Source of the DNA: an uncultured Pseudomonadota bacterium
GTDB lineage: Bacteria; Pseudomonadota; Alphaproteobacteria; Rs-D84
DNA length: 41,805 nt
Direction of reading: 5' to 3'
Assembly: GCA_949292385.1 (NCBI GenBank)
Contig: CASEZC010000008.1
Span: forward strand, 1 to 41,805
Under the pieces are notes generated by a model. That model ran no database searches, was not told the DNA's origin, and was given only the letters and a program-made list of their open reading frames with translations. The position numbers were made by a program, and so were the translations under genes. Below, piece after piece: positions 1 through 8,325 of this stretch; position 1 is the first letter of the stretch, and every line of letters begins with the position of its first letter.

Positions 1-84
1 AAAAAAAGCAAGATTTTTTAAAAGGGAAAAACAAACTCTCTTTTTGGGAAAAATTGCAAAATTATTTTATAAAACAAAACGACT

Positions 85-108
85 AAACCGCCCATTGGGC
101 GGTTTTTT
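85..108 (+). terminator. Rho-independent terminator of an upstream gene
   Basis: A GC-rich 7-bp stem (ACCGCCC/GGGCGGT) with an ATT loop is followed by a T run. No gene is visible in the first 84 bases, which are A/T-rich, so this probably ends a gene lying to the left of the window. Confidence 0.85.
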
Positions 109-109
109 C

Positions 110-137
110 TTGCTCTTTTTATCTCTGGTGCTATGCT
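110..137 (+). promoter_or_regulatory. Promoter of the small Cys-protein operon
   Basis: A -35-like TTGCTC is followed after 16 bp by TATGCT, which is preceded by TGC, giving an extended -10 (TGnTATGCT). It lies directly after the upstream terminator and about 24 nt before the first start codon, which has an AAGGTG Shine-Dalgarno. Confidence 0.55.
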
Positions 138-160
138 GAATTTTCTAAGAAGGTGTTTTT

Positions 161-484
161 ATGTTGAAAAAAATTGTTTCTTATGAAAATAAAAAGGGTA
201 ATGTTTATTTATTGAAAGAAACGAATGGTTTTTCTGTCTTAATGGAAAAGGTTATTTGTGCAGGTCATTTTCGCTGTAAAGCATTTTCAACAGAAAATTA
301 TGAAATAGCCATTGATAAATACAAAGAATGTATAGAATTATTAAACGGGCGTAATCCTGTATGTATGTGTGTTTCTAATCCAAATCGTCGTCGTAGGTGT
401 ACTGCTAAGAATTGTCCTAAAAAGTTAGGCGGTGCAGATTATTGGCAAATCTTTCGTAATGTTTGTTTATTCAGAACAAGATAG
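161..484 (+). CDS. Small Cys-motif protein, paralog A (unknown function)
   Basis: Unrecognised 107-residue protein. Its C-terminal half carries C-x-C-x9-C-x4-C followed by PKKLGG, a D-Y-W-x2-FR block and the terminal residues CLFRTR. The same block, with the same cysteine spacing, is in the next gene, so the two are tandem paralogs. The cysteine spacing would suit a small zinc-binding fold, which is inference. There is no signal peptide or membrane segment, so a cytoplasmic or secreted-by-dedicated-machinery protein is likely. The start has an AAGGTG ribosome site 5-6 nt upstream. It opens a three-gene operon with 15 nt to the next gene. The C terminus is basic. Confidence 0.8.
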   Translation: MLKKIVSYENKKGNVYLLKETNGFSVLMEKVICAGHFRCKAFSTENYEIAIDKYKECIELLNGRNPVCMCVSNPNRRRRCTAKNCPKKLGGADYWQIFRNVCLFRTR

Positions 485-499
485 TTTAAGGAGTTTTTT

Positions 500-838
500 A
501 TGGATCCAATTATAAGTTCTTATAATAATGACTCGGCGGAAATCGTATTATTCAAAAACGAAGACGGTTCTTTTTGCGTATTAAGAAGAACTATACACCA
601 CATAAGTGTAGTTAATACTTTTTATAAATTTAAATCTTGGAATTATACGGATTTAGATTTTGCATCGGCAAAATATACGGACTGTGTAGATGTTGCAAAC
701 GGAAAGCCTGCTAGATGCAATTGCTGTTTTTACTCAAAGAATATTCGCAGATGTAAAGCAAAACATTGCCCTAAAAAATTGGGTGGCGAAGATTATTGGA
801 GATTATTCCGTGAAGCGTGCTTGTTCAGGACAAGATAA
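500..838 (+). CDS. Small Cys-motif protein, paralog B (unknown function)
   Basis: Unrecognised 112-residue protein, paralog of the preceding gene. The shared part is C-x-C-x9-C-x4-C, then PKKLGG, D-Y-W, FR and the terminal CLFRTR. It has one additional cysteine directly after the second motif cysteine. N-terminal halves are more diverged but both have a beta-rich look, an acidic stretch and an x-NG-(K/R) before the cysteines. A GGAG ribosome site lies about 8 nt upstream of the ATG. The tandem arrangement suggests a recent local duplication followed by divergence. No function can be assigned. Confidence 0.8.
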   Translation: MDPIISSYNNDSAEIVLFKNEDGSFCVLRRTIHHISVVNTFYKFKSWNYTDLDFASAKYTDCVDVANGKPARCNCCFYSKNIRRCKAKHCPKKLGGEDYWRLFREACLFRTR

Positions 839-878
839 TAAATTTATGATAAAATAAAACTTACATAAGGAGGTATAA

Positions 879-1295
879 ATGAAAAAGAATAGTACTTCTG
901 ATGTATTTAAACAAGGGGTAGACAATATAAATTCGATACATAATAGTTTGTCTAAAACAATTGGTATGACAACAAGCGGCTGGCATAAAGCAGTTATCGG
1001 TAATAATTTTGATGTTATTGTTAAAGAAGCAGATAATGATTGGGAAGTATCTGCTACGTATTTGCTGATAGAAAAATATCACAAAGATAGGCTTGTTATG
1101 TTAGATGCAGTAAATCAGGGTGGAAAAAAGTATATGGTTTTAACATATCCTGCGCGTAGAATAAAAGCGCAAGAATTATTGAAAGAAAGATTAGAAAACT
1201 ATAAAAAGGGTATAATACCATTTGTGTTCGGAACAGAAGAAGAACTGGAAATAGCCAAAGAACAGTTAATGAGAAGCGGTATTAAAACCAGATAA
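879..1295 (+). CDS. Hypothetical protein, 138 aa
   Basis: Unrecognised protein, third gene of the operon, with a near-perfect AAGGAGG ribosome site 7 nt before its ATG. It is soluble-looking, with a mixed beta N-terminal half and a Lys/Glu-rich helical C-terminal half (roughly residues 88-138). It has no cysteines and is not an obvious paralog of the two preceding proteins. It does end in the same kind of basic tripeptide (KTR, versus RTR in both neighbours). Its stop codon abuts a strong terminator, so the operon ends here. Confidence 0.75.
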   Translation: MKKNSTSDVFKQGVDNINSIHNSLSKTIGMTTSGWHKAVIGNNFDVIVKEADNDWEVSATYLLIEKYHKDRLVMLDAVNQGGKKYMVLTYPARRIKAQELLKERLENYKKGIIPFVFGTEEELEIAKEQLMRSGIKTR

Positions 1296-1320
1296 AAAAC
1301 TGCCACAAAGGCAGTTTTTT
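1294..1320. terminator. Bidirectional terminator
   Basis: An AAACTGCC/GGCAGTTT stem with loop ACAAA lies between convergent genes, with A and T runs on both sides, so it can serve both strands. The 21-base core is the exact reverse complement of the hairpin at 41523-41543. Confidence 0.88.
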
Positions 1321-1344
1321 AGTGCTGTTTAAAAATAGAGCGAA

Positions 1345-1914
1345 CTATTTTATTTCGACTGCCCCTTGGCGAACAATTTTTATTTCTTCATCTGTTAGTA
1401 TGGCAACAGTACTTGGTGCACCACCCATTTTTTCAAAAGCGTTATCAATTACTATTATATCAGGAAATTGCTTTTTTATTTCTTCGGCAGATTGTAGAGG
1501 AGGTTGTCCAGAAATGTTTGCAGAAGTTGTAGCCAAGCAATGTCCATCAATTGTTGCACATAATTCTTGGAATGGTTTATAGTTTGGTACGCGCACCCCG
1601 CCAAAAGACATAGAGTCTGTATCTGCAACAGGAACGCCAATAGTTAAAGCGCCTGGCCAATATTTTTCAGCAAGTTCAAAAGCCTTTTGTGGATAGTCTT
1701 TCATATATTGCTTTATATGTTCAAAGCTGTCAGACATTATTATCAAGTGCTTTTCTTTTGGACGCTGCTTTAATTCAAATATAGCATCTGCACCTGCGCG
1801 TGTTGGCAGTGCCCCCACACCCCAAACAGTATCTGTTGGAAAAGCAATAACTCCACCTTTTAATAAATGTTCATTTAATTTTTTTATAAAATCTGGATTT
1901 TTTAAGTCTGTCAT
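1345..1914 (-). CDS. tsaC: L-threonylcarbamoyladenylate synthase (Sua5/YrdC/YciO family)
   Basis: Makes threonylcarbamoyl-AMP from threonine, bicarbonate and ATP, the first step of t6A37 modification of ANN-decoding tRNAs; cytoplasmic. The 189-residue length suits the single-domain TsaC form, not the longer Sua5. Visible family motifs are PTDTVWG (residues 26-32), a KQRPKEKHL nucleotide-binding stretch and SANISGQP near residue 130. The reading frame can be extended by two codons to a TTG at 1920, but the ATG at 1914 is preferred. A TATACT box lies about 10-15 nt upstream on the minus strand and there is no clear ribosome site, so a short or absent leader is likely. It converges with the small-protein operon. 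Confidence 0.93.
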   Translation of the reverse strand: MTDLKNPDFIKKLNEHLLKGGVIAFPTDTVWGVGALPTRAGADAIFELKQRPKEKHLIIMSDSFEHIKQYMKDYPQKAFELAEKYWPGALTIGVPVADTDSMSFGGVRVPNYKPFQELCATIDGHCLATTSANISGQPPLQSAEEIKKQFPDIIVIDNAFEKMGGAPSTVAILTDEEIKIVRQGAVEIK

Positions 1915-2043
1915 AACCAAATCAGTATAATTTATTATTTGGCATAGTAAAGATAAAATTTTTCATAAAAAAATGATTTTTACTTGCATTTTTTGTTGAA
2001 TTTTCTCAGAATTTTTAGGCATTTTTAATTCAAAGGAGAAACC

Positions 2044-4704
2044 ATGAGTAATAAATGGGTTTATACTTTCGGCAATGGTAATGCTGAAGGTAAAGCAGAT
2101 ATGAGAAATCTGCTTGGTGGTAAAGGTGCAAACTTAGCTGAAATGAATTTGGTCGGTTTACCTGTTCCTGCTGGTTTTACAGTAACTACAGAAGTTTGTA
2201 CTTATTATTATGATAATAATCAGACTTATCCAGAAGATTTAATGGATCAAGTACGTGATGGTATTGCACATATAGAACGTATTATGGGCAAGAAATTTGC
2301 TGATATGGAAAACCCATTATTGGTTTCTGTTCGTTCTGGTGCACGCGTTTCTATGCCTGGTATGATGGATACAGTTTTGAATCTTGGTTTGAATGACGAA
2401 ACAGTTAAGGCTTTGGCGAAACATTCTGGTAACGAACGTTTTGCTTATGATTCTTATCGTCGTTTCATCATGATGTTCAGTGACGTAGTATTAGGTGCAG
2501 ACATTGACTTGTTTGAACATACTTTGGAACGTATGAAGGAAGATAAGGGTTATAAAGTTGATACAGAATTAACTGCTGACGACTTGAAAGAATTGGTAGA
2601 AAAGTTCAAAGAAATCGGCGTTAAGATTGGTAAGGTATTCCCACAAGATCCTTGGGAACAGTTAAAGTTAGGTATCGGTGCGGTATTTGGCAGCTGGATG
2701 TCTAAGAAAGCAATTACTTACCGTAAATTGAATAATATTCCAGGCGATTGGGGTACTGCTGTAAACGTTCAGGCGATGGTATTCGGTAATTCTGGTGATG
2801 ATTCTGCAACTGGTGTTTGCTTCAGTCGTGACCCTGCAACTGGTGAAAACAGATATTATGGTGAATACTTAATTAATGCACAAGGTGAAGACGTTGTTGC
2901 GGGTATTCGTACACCACAGCCTATGAGCAAAGATGATTCTGGTCGCCTGTCTTTAGAAGAAGCTATGCCAGAAGTATATAAAGAACTGTGCGACGTTCGT
3001 GAAAAACTGGAAAAGCATTATAAAGACATGCAAGACATGGAATTCACAATTGAACATGGTAAATTGTGGATGTTGCAGTGCCGTAATGGTAAACGTACTG
3101 CAGCCGCAGCTGTCCGCATGGCTGTTGAAATGGTAGAAGAAGGCTTGCTGACAAAAGAAGAAGCTATCTTGCGTGTTGGTGCAGACCAATTAGATCACTT
3201 GTTGCATCCTATGTTGGATCCAAAGGCAGAAAAGAAAGTTATTGCAACTGGTTTGCCAGCATCTCCTGGTGCAGCGGTTGGTCAGGCTGTATTTAATGCA
3301 GAAGACGCAGAAAAATGGGCGAAAGAAGGCAAGAAAGTAATGCTTATTCGCGTAGAAACTTCACCTGAAGATATTGCTGGTATGAACGCAGCACAGGGTG
3401 TTATTACTGCTCGCGGTGGTATGACTTCTCACGCAGCCGTTGTTGCACGTGGTATGGGAACGCCTTGTGTATCTGGTTCTCCTGATATAAAGATTGATTA
3501 TGAAACAAAGACCATGAAAACAACTGGCGGTGCAGTAATCAAAGAAGGTGATTGGGTTTCTATCGACGGTGCAAAAGGTCAAATTATTGAAGGTCAAGTT
3601 CCAACAGTATCTGTAGAATTAACTGGTAACTTTGGTACATTGATGAAATGGGTTGATGAAATCAAAGATTTGACAGTTAAAGCAAATGCTGAAACGCCAA
3701 AAGACGCAAAACAGGCGCGTGACTTTGGTGCAGAAGGTATTGGTTTGGCTCGTACAGAACATATGTTCTTTGACCCAAGTCGTATACAAGATATGCGCGA
3801 AATGATTTTGGCTGATGACGTAGAAGGCAGACGTGCTGCATTGGCGAAATTGTTGCCTTATCAGAAAGCTGATTTCGTAGAATTGTTCAAGATTATGGAT
3901 GGTCTTCCAGTAACAATTCGTTTGATTGACCCACCACTTCATGAATTCTTGCCTCACACAGAAGCAGATATCAAAGAATTGGCACAGCATATTGGTAAAT
4001 CTGTAGAATTTGTAAAGGCTCGTGCAGAAGCTTTGCATGAACAGAATCCAATGTTAGGTCATCGTGGTTGCAGATTAGCAATTACATACCCAGAAATTTG
4101 TGAAATGCAGACTCGTGCAATCTTGTCAGCTGCGCTGGAATGCAAGAATGCAGGTGTACGCGTATTCCCAGAAATCGAAGTTCCATTGGTTGGTTCTAAG
4201 AAAGAAGTTGATATCGTTAAAGCGGTTATTGACGCAACAGCAAATTCATTGTTTGCAGAAACGGGTGATAGCGTTGAATACACTGTTGGTTCAATGATTG
4301 AATTACCTCGTGCTGCAGTTTTGGCAGATGAAATTGCACAAAGTTGTGAATTCTTTGAATTCGGAACAAATGACTTAACACAGACTACATTGGGTATGTC
4401 ACGTGACGATACTGGTAAAATCTTGGATGAATACCGCGCACGTGGTGTATATGTAGCAGACCCATTTGCATCTGTTGACCAAGAAGGTGTAGGTATCTTG
4501 ATTAAAGACGCTGTTGAAAAAGCACGTAAGACAAAAGGTCAAAATATACATCTTGGTGTATGTGGTGAACATGGTGGTGATCCAGAATCCATTACGTTCT
4601 TCCACAAGGTTGGATTTAACTCCGTATCTTGCAGTCCATTCCGTGTTCCTATTGCACGTTTGGCAGCAGCGCAAGCAGCAGTTAAATTCCCAAAAAAGAA
4701 ATAA
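2044..4704 (+). CDS. ppdK: Pyruvate, phosphate dikinase
   Basis: Interconverts pyruvate + ATP + Pi and phosphoenolpyruvate + AMP + PPi, giving either gluconeogenic PEP or PPi-based glycolysis. The 886-residue length matches the family (about 870-890). The order is N-terminal ATP-grasp nucleotide-binding domain, swivelling phosphohistidine domain with GGMTSHAAVVARG (His about 463), and C-terminal PEP/pyruvate TIM barrel with the catalytic cysteine in GVCGEHGGDP (Cys about 840). These positions agree with the well-studied clostridial enzyme when offset by about 8. The start has a strong AAAGGAGA ribosome site. It is monocistronic, ending in a terminator. PPDK is common in anaerobes and in energy-limited host-associated bacteria. 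Confidence 0.97.
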   Translation: MSNKWVYTFGNGNAEGKADMRNLLGGKGANLAEMNLVGLPVPAGFTVTTEVCTYYYDNNQTYPEDLMDQVRDGIAHIERIMGKKFADMENPLLVSVRSGARVSMPGMMDTVLNLGLNDETVKALAKHSGNERFAYDSYRRFIMMFSDVVLGADIDLFEHTLERMKEDKGYKVDTELTADDLKELVEKFKEIGVKIGKVFPQDPWEQLKLGIGAVFGSWMSKKAITYRKLNNIPGDWGTAVNVQAMVFGNSGDDSATGVCFSRDPATGENRYYGEYLINAQGEDVVAGIRTPQPMSKDDSGRLSLEEAMPEVYKELCDVREKLEKHYKDMQDMEFTIEHGKLWMLQCRNGKRTAAAAVRMAVEMVEEGLLTKEEAILRVGADQLDHLLHPMLDPKAEKKVIATGLPASPGAAVGQAVFNAEDAEKWAKEGKKVMLIRVETSPEDIAGMNAAQGVITARGGMTSHAAVVARGMGTPCVSGSPDIKIDYETKTMKTTGGAVIKEGDWVSIDGAKGQIIEGQVPTVSVELTGNFGTLMKWVDEIKDLTVKANAETPKDAKQARDFGAEGIGLARTEHMFFDPSRIQDMREMILADDVEGRRAALAKLLPYQKADFVELFKIMDGLPVTIRLIDPPLHEFLPHTEADIKELAQHIGKSVEFVKARAEALHEQNPMLGHRGCRLAITYPEICEMQTRAILSAALECKNAGVRVFPEIEVPLVGSKKEVDIVKAVIDATANSLFAETGDSVEYTVGSMIELPRAAVLADEIAQSCEFFEFGTNDLTQTTLGMSRDDTGKILDEYRARGVYVADPFASVDQEGVGILIKDAVEKARKTKGQNIHLGVCGEHGGDPESITFFHKVGFNSVSCSPFRVPIARLAAAQAAVKFPKKK

Positions 4705-4720
4705 TAACGTGGGGAAAAAG

Positions 4721-4747
4721 AAACCGCTCGATTACGAGCGGTTTTTT
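4721..4747. terminator. Bidirectional terminator between ppdK and the PagL-like gene
   Basis: A 10-bp perfect stem (AAACCGCTCG/CGAGCGGTTT) with loop ATTA and T run. The A run on the other side lets it serve the convergent minus-strand gene as well. Confidence 0.92.
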
Positions 4748-4753
4748 ATTAGT

Positions 4754-5308
4754 TTAAAAACTGTAATTTATTGCAAGACCTGTATAATTAAAGCCATGGT
4801 TTATTTCTGTAAAATCACCATTCGAGAAGTGTAGAGTAAAAAGTTCAGCGCGCCAACGGTCTGTTATATTTTTACCGATGAAAAACTTTTCGCCGAACAC
4901 TAAACGACTTTCAACGTATCTATCGCGCGAGTCACGCATGTACGGACCGATACCGGCACCTAAATAGAATCCGTTCCAATTTATAACGGCGATATCCCAT
5001 GATATACCGACAGCCATAAAAGATAAACCATGGTCGCGATGGTAACCAAAGTTTTGAACAAAACTAAGGTTTATTCTTGAAGGCAAGCGAAATACTTCTG
5101 TTGGTTGGCTGTATTGCAACATAAAAACAGTCATTGGTTCGAAATCCCATAAAAAAGGGTCGACTAATTTGAATAATGAACCGCTTCCAGTGCCTTGACC
5201 TGCATATAAAGTCATAGAATTTTGTGTGTCAGTTCCAAACATAGGGTTATTCGCAAAAGCCATTTGCGAACAAGATATAGATAAAAGTATCAAGAATATT
5301 TTTTTCAT
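4754..5308 (-). CDS. PagL-like outer-membrane lipid A 3-O-deacylase (probable)
   Basis: 184-residue exported protein. Residues 1-19 form a signal peptide ending AFA, and the mature part is rich in alternating aromatic/hydrophobic strands and ends in Phe, as expected of an outer-membrane beta-barrel. The C-terminal stretch from His160 (HFSNGDF) has the His-x-Ser-Asn-(G/A) pattern of PagL-type acyloxyacyl hydrolases, which remove a 3-O-linked acyl chain from lipid A. The catalytic Glu is less certain: Glu168 lies closer to the Ser than in the Pseudomonas enzyme. The start is set at the ATG with TCAGGA upstream and a TATAAT box just before it; the frame runs open 37 codons further but without support. 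Divergent from the large Cys-rich gene. Confidence 0.68.
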   Translation of the reverse strand: MKKIFLILLSISCSQMAFANNPMFGTDTQNSMTLYAGQGTGSGSLFKLVDPFLWDFEPMTVFMLQYSQPTEVFRLPSRINLSFVQNFGYHRDHGLSFMAVGISWDIAVINWNGFYLGAGIGPYMRDSRDRYVESRLVFGEKFFIGKNITDRWRAELFTLHFSNGDFTEINHGFNYTGLAINYSF

Positions 5309-5363
5309 AGTCCTGACATTATACACTAATAAAAAGTAATAAGAAATAATAAAAAATTCCGTA

Positions 5364-5392
5364 TTTACAGAGCGCAACAAAAATGTTATAAT
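5364..5392 (+). promoter_or_regulatory. Strong promoter of the first large Cys-rich protein
   Basis: TTTACA, 17-bp spacer, then TATAAT preceded by TGT (extended -10). The transcript would start near 5399, leaving a leader of about 80 nt that contains two short hairpins: CGTTGT-caa-ACAACG at 5427-5441 and CGGG-cgtt-CCCG at 5449-5460. Confidence 0.75.
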
Positions 5393-5478
5393 TAAACAAA
5401 CAAGATGCGTAATTGTCATGTGATTACGTTGTCAAACAACGGGTTTTTCGGGCGTTCCCGAAATACAGGAGAGTATTT

Positions 5479-7827
5479 ATGAAAAGTCGTGAAGTAGCAG
5501 ATTACTGCAAAGATGCGATGGGTACAGTATTTTTAATTGCTGGTGCATTCTTCGTCTGTTCGACATTTTTATCAATAAGGGCTGTGTTTGCAGATCCTAT
5601 TGCACCGGTTGCACAAAATGCGGTTGCGGTGCCTCAGGCTACGCGTGCGGGAACCAGTGCACGTAGTTCAGCGCGTCCTGCTACAACAAGAACAACTTCT
5701 GCGAATACAGTTTCTCGGGGTACGACTACATCTAATTCAACGGTTGTATCTCGTGGTGTTACATCGCGTGTTGCAACAACACCGACAGCAACCAGAACAA
5801 CAACAACTGGAACAACGACTGTTTCTTCGGCACGTCCAAGTACAACTGCTTCTAGAGGTACGGCGACAACAACGGCGCGTAACGTTGTTTCCAGAACTGG
5901 AACAAATACAACTTCGCGTGTTGCTGTGAATAATAATAGAAATGTTATTTCGCGTAATGCAACAAATGCTCGTGTCTCATTGCAGGGCAGTGCAATTCGT
6001 GGCAGTAAAGCTACATCTAATACTTATACATACTTGTCTAATAAATTATATACAGGAAATTATTCTAATATAATTGATAGTTCTACAGGTTTGATTTCTG
6101 CAGAGGCTTATAACAATTGTATGGAATCGTATTATGCTTGTATGGATGAAATTTGTACAGCACGTAACGCAGCGCAACGCCGTTGTGCATGTGCGGGTCG
6201 TGTAAAGGCTTTTGCAGAAGCAGAAGCTGCGCTGGAAACAGCAAATGAAGAATTGATAAAGGTTTCAGGTGAATTGGCTTTGCTGATTGCAACGAAGGGT
6301 AAGGATGTAAGTTCTGCCTTCCAGTTAACAGATGCTGAAAAGGTTATGAACTGTGTATCATGGAAAGAGGCTTATAAAGAAGGTACTTGGACCACTGGTA
6401 CAACGGATTCAGAAGCGTATAAATGGTGTACGTCTCATGGAATATACGAAAACGCTGAAACGTGTCCTCAGCCAACCTATTGTTCTTCTAGTGGAAATAA
6501 TTTTGGTTTTGATGTAAGCGACTTGGAAGGTTCTGGTAGTGATATTTTGGCATCTCTGCAATCATGGGCAGATGCGAAAGATAGCACTATAACAATACTT
6601 ACTAGCGATGAAAATAGTTTGAATTCTTCATTGACTAATTTGATTGGTGCTGTTGGTAACATTACAGGTATAAATACAGATGCGTTCGGAACAGACAGTG
6701 AATTAAAAGATTCTTTGGCAGAAACGTGGGGGTATGAATTGTTTGAATATGCTCATAACAACGTCTGCAATCGAGTTCTAGATTCTTGCTTTAACGGTAT
6801 ATATGAAGCGTGTGGAACGCCGCCGTCCAGCGGACGCAAGTGTGGTAATGGTCAGTCACAATGTCCATATAATTATAATTCATATATTTCCGTTTCTAAT
6901 ACGGGTAGTTATGAATTAGATTTTATTACACCTGATACAGGTTATACTGCATCTAACTCTGCAACTTGCTTTGGTTATACTTCTGCATCAGGCGACCCAT
7001 ATTCAAGTTTGCGTGGACCTGTTGCTGATGCACGTCGCAGTATTATGCAAAAGTATGCTTTGGATGCAAATGCGGACTGCGATGCTTATGGCGAACAGTT
7101 GCGTACGGCTGCACAGAATATAGGTTATCAAAAAGTTGCGGCTCAGCAAGCGTTGCAGCAAAAACGTTTGGAGTTTGCACAGGAAGAACAAGAAAGCTTG
7201 ATTACAAATTACAGCAGTGCACGTAATAACTTTAACTTGTGCTTGTCTGAATTGTATGATTGCTATACAACACAGGAAAAGTCTAATCCTTCTTGGAGTA
7301 CAAGCCGTATAAAGACTTACTGTGCTCAGGTTTCAAATATACCTCATTGTTATGATACAATGGTTTGCGGTCCAGCAGGTGGTATATTACAGGCTGTAAT
7401 TGATTATCAAGAAGATGATAAGACAAAGACATGTGCTGTAACAAATGATTACAAGACTAATACTTGCCGCAATATCATAACGATATCTGAAGTACTGAGC
7501 GGTAACTATGCTCTGGATGCTACAGAAGGTTCATCAGTTAAATTGCGTGAACAGTGCTTGCAAGAAATTGGTATTGATGGTGTACGTAATTGGACAAGTG
7601 CGAATAGTGAAGGTGGTTGGTCTGCGATATCTTGTCCATCAGGCCAACACTTAGAAGGTAATAGTTGTATACCTAATACAAAGACTTGTACGCACAGCGA
7701 CACTAATGCGGCAACAGCGCAGCAGACTTGGAGTACAACAACTCAGTCGTGGTCAGGTTGTCAGATTCAGACATGTAAGCCAGGGTTTGAGTTAAGTGGT
7801 GGTCAATGTGTGGCAACAGGTGATTAA
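5479..7827 (+). CDS. Large secreted Ser/Thr- and Cys-rich protein, paralog 1 (unknown function)
   Basis: 782-residue protein of no recognised family. A hydrophobic segment at residues 15-33 followed by VFA-D suggests an exported protein, with cleavage near 38. Residues about 48-175 are low-complexity Thr/Ser/Arg/Ala repeats with recurring SR-G/V and TTT units. A conserved module follows: C214-x6-C221-x4-C226-x9-C236-x-C238 then a Glu/Ala-rich helix. Further on are C-N-x-V-L-x2-C, a Gln/Ala-rich coiled-coil-like stretch (about 510-580), and a C-terminal C-x-SGQ/C-x-PGF set reminiscent of small disulfide repeats. The paralog at 8689 has the same five-cysteine spacing. The start has AGGAGA 7 nt upstream. 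A surface or periplasmic structural protein is the best guess. Confidence 0.85.
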   Translation: MKSREVADYCKDAMGTVFLIAGAFFVCSTFLSIRAVFADPIAPVAQNAVAVPQATRAGTSARSSARPATTRTTSANTVSRGTTTSNSTVVSRGVTSRVATTPTATRTTTTGTTTVSSARPSTTASRGTATTTARNVVSRTGTNTTSRVAVNNNRNVISRNATNARVSLQGSAIRGSKATSNTYTYLSNKLYTGNYSNIIDSSTGLISAEAYNNCMESYYACMDEICTARNAAQRRCACAGRVKAFAEAEAALETANEELIKVSGELALLIATKGKDVSSAFQLTDAEKVMNCVSWKEAYKEGTWTTGTTDSEAYKWCTSHGIYENAETCPQPTYCSSSGNNFGFDVSDLEGSGSDILASLQSWADAKDSTITILTSDENSLNSSLTNLIGAVGNITGINTDAFGTDSELKDSLAETWGYELFEYAHNNVCNRVLDSCFNGIYEACGTPPSSGRKCGNGQSQCPYNYNSYISVSNTGSYELDFITPDTGYTASNSATCFGYTSASGDPYSSLRGPVADARRSIMQKYALDANADCDAYGEQLRTAAQNIGYQKVAAQQALQQKRLEFAQEEQESLITNYSSARNNFNLCLSELYDCYTTQEKSNPSWSTSRIKTYCAQVSNIPHCYDTMVCGPAGGILQAVIDYQEDDKTKTCAVTNDYKTNTCRNIITISEVLSGNYALDATEGSSVKLREQCLQEIGIDGVRNWTSANSEGGWSAISCPSGQHLEGNSCIPNTKTCTHSDTNAATAQQTWSTTTQSWSGCQIQTCKPGFELSGGQCVATGD

Positions 7828-7828
7828 A

Positions 7829-7854
7829 AAAAACGTCCGAAAGGACGTTTTTTT
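7829..7854 (+). terminator. Terminator after the first large Cys-rich gene
   Basis: Stem AAACGTCC/GGACGTTT with a GAAA tetraloop, A run before and T7 after, starting right after the stop codon. Confidence 0.93.
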
Positions 7855-7905
7855 ATTGCTGTTTGTGTAGTTTTGTAGAAAATATTGTGCAAAATGCTTG
7901 ACTTT

Positions 7906-7934
7906 TTGTTAAAAAATGTTACTGTTTGTATAAA
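7906..7934 (+). promoter_or_regulatory. Promoter of rplU-rpmA
   Basis: TTGTTA, 17-bp spacer, TATAAA. Transcription would begin near 7941, leaving a purine-rich leader of about 38 nt without a classical Shine-Dalgarno. Confidence 0.5.
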
Positions 7935-7978
7935 CTTTTAAACAAAATAGAACAAGAACAATAGAAAAGAGAAAGAAA

Positions 7979-8278
7979 ATGAGCAATTTTGCAATCTTTC
8001 AAACCGGTGGCAAACAATATCGCGTTCAGGCGGGTGATGTTGTAAAGGTTGAAAAACTGAATGCTGAAGGTAAAGTAGAATTTGACCAAGTATTGATGGT
8101 TGGTGACAAGGTTGGTACTCCTTTTGTTGAAGGTGCCAAAGTTGTTGCAGAAGTTTTGGAACAGAAACGTACTGATAAAGTTTTGGTATTTAAGAAAAAG
8201 CGTCGTCAGAATTATCGTCGTACGCATGGTCATCGTCAGTATATTACTGTTTTAAAGGTAACGGAAATCAAAGGTTAA
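7979..8278 (+). CDS. rplU: 50S ribosomal protein L21
   Basis: Large-subunit ribosomal protein that binds 23S rRNA. The 99 residues are close to the usual 103, with the N-terminal TGGKQYRV signature and the basic [16 protein letters not shown] stretch typical of L21. It precedes rpmA, the order conserved across bacteria. Only a weak purine-rich AAGAGAAAG sequence precedes the ATG. The gene pair sits between the two large Cys-rich paralogs. Confidence 0.98.
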   Translation: MSNFAIFQTGGKQYRVQAGDVVKVEKLNAEGKVEFDQVLMVGDKVGTPFVEGAKVVAEVLEQKRTDKVLVFKKKRRQNYRRTHGHRQYITVLKVTEIKG

Positions 8279-8311
8279 TTTCTGATATATAAATCAGAAA
8301 AATCAGAAATT
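8277..8311 (+). promoter_or_regulatory. Two mutually exclusive hairpins before rpmA
   Basis: The sequence 8277-8286 (AATTTCTGAT) can pair perfectly over 8 bp with 8293-8300 or over 10 bp with 8302-8311. The second pairing ends directly beside the rpmA ribosome site (AAAGGAG). This looks like a possible translational switch between the two ribosomal protein genes. Confidence 0.5.
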
Positions 8312-8325
8312 AAAGGAGTTAAATT

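Noticed and set aside
879-1295. 138-aa protein as a third paralog of the small Cys proteins
   Set aside because: It lacks all cysteines and the PKKLGG block; only the basic last three residues are similar.
1322-1582. Plus-strand ORF of 86 codons over the tsaC gene
   Set aside because: It is antisense to a clearly recognisable tsaC with intact motifs and has no promoter or ribosome site.
3619-4038. 139-codon minus-strand ORF inside ppdK
   Set aside because: It is a shadow of a high-confidence gene; the Cys/Phe/His-rich composition is typical of antisense translation.
5413-5478. Upstream extension of the first large Cys-rich protein
   Set aside because: The extension is basic and aromatic without family sense, covers two leader hairpins, and lacks a ribosome site, whereas ATG 5479 has AGGAGA and a hydrophobic export segment follows.
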